Shown here one piece after another: positions 7,601 to 8,310 of a DNA stretch of 8,310 nucleotides. The DNA is from Candidatus Bathyarchaeota archaeon (GTDB lineage: Archaea > Thermoproteota > Bathyarchaeia > Bathyarchaeales > DTEX01): positions 1 to 8,310 of the forward strand of contig JAGTQS010000063.1 of NCBI GenBank assembly GCA_018397055.1, in the 5' to 3' direction. Position numbers and translations under genes: made by a program. The stretch's first letter is position 1. Each line of letters begins with the position of its first letter. The notes under the pieces were generated by a model that was not told where the DNA came from, ran no database searches, and was given only the letters and a program-made list of their open reading frames with translations.

Positions 7601-7890
7601 TGTGAAGCTGTGCTGAATTACCGCTTGAGCCAAAAAAATATTCCTAAACAGAAGATTATCAAACTATTCACAATGATATAACGAGAATAAGTAGATTCAT
7701 TGCCAAATGATAAGCAAACAAAAATTCTGGAAGAACTTAAAATCGGAGGGGACTGCTTGAGCCTAAGACTGCTTCTCAGCCAAAAGGAATAATCCAACCT
7801 AACAAGAATTGAAACATAGGATCATTTTGGGGACATTAATTGGTGTGAAAAGCATGATTTTTCATTGTTTTTTCAATGGTTTCATAAAGG

Positions 7891-7959
7891 CCTTAGGCTT
7901 GTTTTCGAGTTTATTTTTTGCAACGAAGCCTAGGAAAACATTTTTTGAAAAAGCCTAGG
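7891..7959. repeat. AAGCCTAGG direct repeat with one inverted partner
   Basis: AAGCCTAGG occurs at 7926-7934 and 7951-7959, 25 nt apart in register. CCTTAGGCTT at 7891-7900 is its reverse complement with one extra T, so the left arm can pair with either right copy. T-rich stretches (7911-7919 and 7941-7946) separate the arms. The repeats are directly visible; any function is unknown. Confidence 0.6.
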
Positions 7960-8021
7960 AGAGAGAGTAGGTCCGTATTGGTTAAAATCACGCGAATAGC
8001 GTCAATAGACCGCAGGCTCAA

Positions 8022-8040
8022 TAATATTCGGAAAATATTA
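8022..8040. repeat. Short perfect inverted repeat
   Basis: TAATATT at 8022-8028 is followed by a CGGAA loop and AATATTA at 8034-8040, a perfect 7-bp stem. It is AT-only, so thermally weak; short AT-rich hairpins like this can arise by chance. Confidence 0.5.
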
Positions 8041-8142
8041 CGTGGATAAAACACAGTAGCTTCGAAGAAAACTCATTGTGGTAATTGGCTAAGTGCAAAA
8101 ATAATGATGGCCATTTTGACGTTATTCGTGCGTTGAAAAGAC

Positions 8143-8161
8143 CTATAATTGAAAATTATAG
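8143..8161. repeat. Short perfect inverted repeat
   Basis: CTATAATT at 8143-8150, a GAA loop, and AATTATAG at 8154-8161 form a perfect 8-bp inverted repeat. With no following T-run it does not look like a terminator. Operator or chance are both possible. Confidence 0.5.
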
Positions 8162-8213
8162 ATTAACTACCCGTTTGCTGAAAAGGCAGGAATGCGGAAG
8201 ATTGTAGAGTAGA

Positions 8214-8296
8214 AACCGCCTAGGCAAGCCCTAAGAATTGCTGAAGTATAAGGCAGCTAGGCTTCGGATGCACCTGATCTTGCGGTTTAGGCGGTT
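8214..8296. repeat. Long-range inverted repeat closing a foldable segment
   Basis: AACCGCCTA at 8214-8222 pairs perfectly with TAGGCGGTT at 8288-8296, enclosing 65 nt. Inside, AAGCC (8226-8230) can pair with GGCTT (8260-8264), and GCTG (8240-8243) with CAGC (8254-8257), giving nested helices. This could be a structured RNA on either strand, but it matches no RNA family I recognise. Confidence 0.35.
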
Positions 8297-8310
8297 GCCC
8301 GTTGCTGAGA

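Larger units (their letters stand above)
7547..8310. other. 764-bp noncoding or unrecognised region
   Basis: No gene can be supported here. Both strands are interrupted by frequent stops, and the longest hypothetical frame is 59 codons (minus strand, 7797 down to 7618, TTG start) with a hydrophobic C-terminus. Most of the region is more AT-rich than the flanking genes, with T and A runs, two perfect short hairpins (8022-8040, 8143-8161), and a CCTAGG-centred motif seen several times (7891-7959, 8219-8264). The last 150 bases are GC-richer and self-complementary. A 9-mer, GCTTGAGCC, occurs at 7623-7631 and 7754-7762. A short frame from ATG 8268 is open to the right edge and cannot be judged. 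No tRNA or rRNA signature was seen. Confidence 0.6.

Noticed and set aside
7623..7762. GCTTGAGCC direct repeat as a mobile-element or CRISPR trace
   Set aside because: Only two 9-nt copies with no regular spacing, no target duplication and no transposase.
8104..8181. Box C/D guide RNA, with ATGATGG as box C and CTGA as box D
   Set aside because: The C box is imperfect, the spacing of about 70 nt lacks recognisable D' and C' boxes, and such short motifs occur by chance.
8268..8310. Start of a gene at ATG 8268 running off the right edge
   Set aside because: Only 14 codons are visible, with no ribosome binding site and no recognisable motif; it overlaps the foldable segment.

Overview
The window is archaeal. 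Its right half carries a Nop5/Nop56-family protein next to a fibrillarin-like rRNA 2'-O-methyltransferase, the core of the archaeal box C/D sRNP, which bacteria do not have. GTG and TTG initiation, tight gene overlaps and moderate GC fit this. The diaminopimelate lysine pathway together with a uroporphyrinogen-decarboxylase-fold (URO-D) protein makes me suspect an uncultured Thermoproteota lineage such as Bathyarchaeia. That placement is inference only.

Positions 1-4371, plus strand, form an aspartate-to-lysine block. In order: dapB (5' end cut by the window edge), an ACT-containing aspartokinase, an archaeal-type aspartate-semialdehyde dehydrogenase that overlaps it by 4 nt, and diaminopimelate decarboxylase. 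The block covers the first two steps (aspartate to aspartyl phosphate to semialdehyde), the DapB reduction and the final decarboxylation. dapA, the aminotransferase step and the epimerase are not visible and may lie to the left.

Positions 4392-7546, minus strand, converge on that block across a 20-bp gap. Read 5' to 3', they are nop5, then flpA (11-nt overlap), then a URO-D-family gene of unknown substrate (13-nt gap). The first two encode partner proteins that assemble on box C/D guide RNAs with L7Ae. The third looks co-transcribed, but nothing in it suggests a role in RNA modification; it resembles corrinoid-linked methyltransferases and has Asp where a third metal-binding Cys is expected.

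Positions 7547-8310 hold no gene I can support. The stretch is mostly AT-rich and has several short hairpins, a recurring AAGCCTAGG element in both orientations, and a GC-richer, foldable segment at the right edge. A 59-codon frame with a C-terminal hydrophobic segment (minus strand, 7618-7797) is the only coding candidate and is weak. I found no CRISPR array, tRNA, rRNA, transposase or defence system. The noncoding tail is the least explained part of the window.
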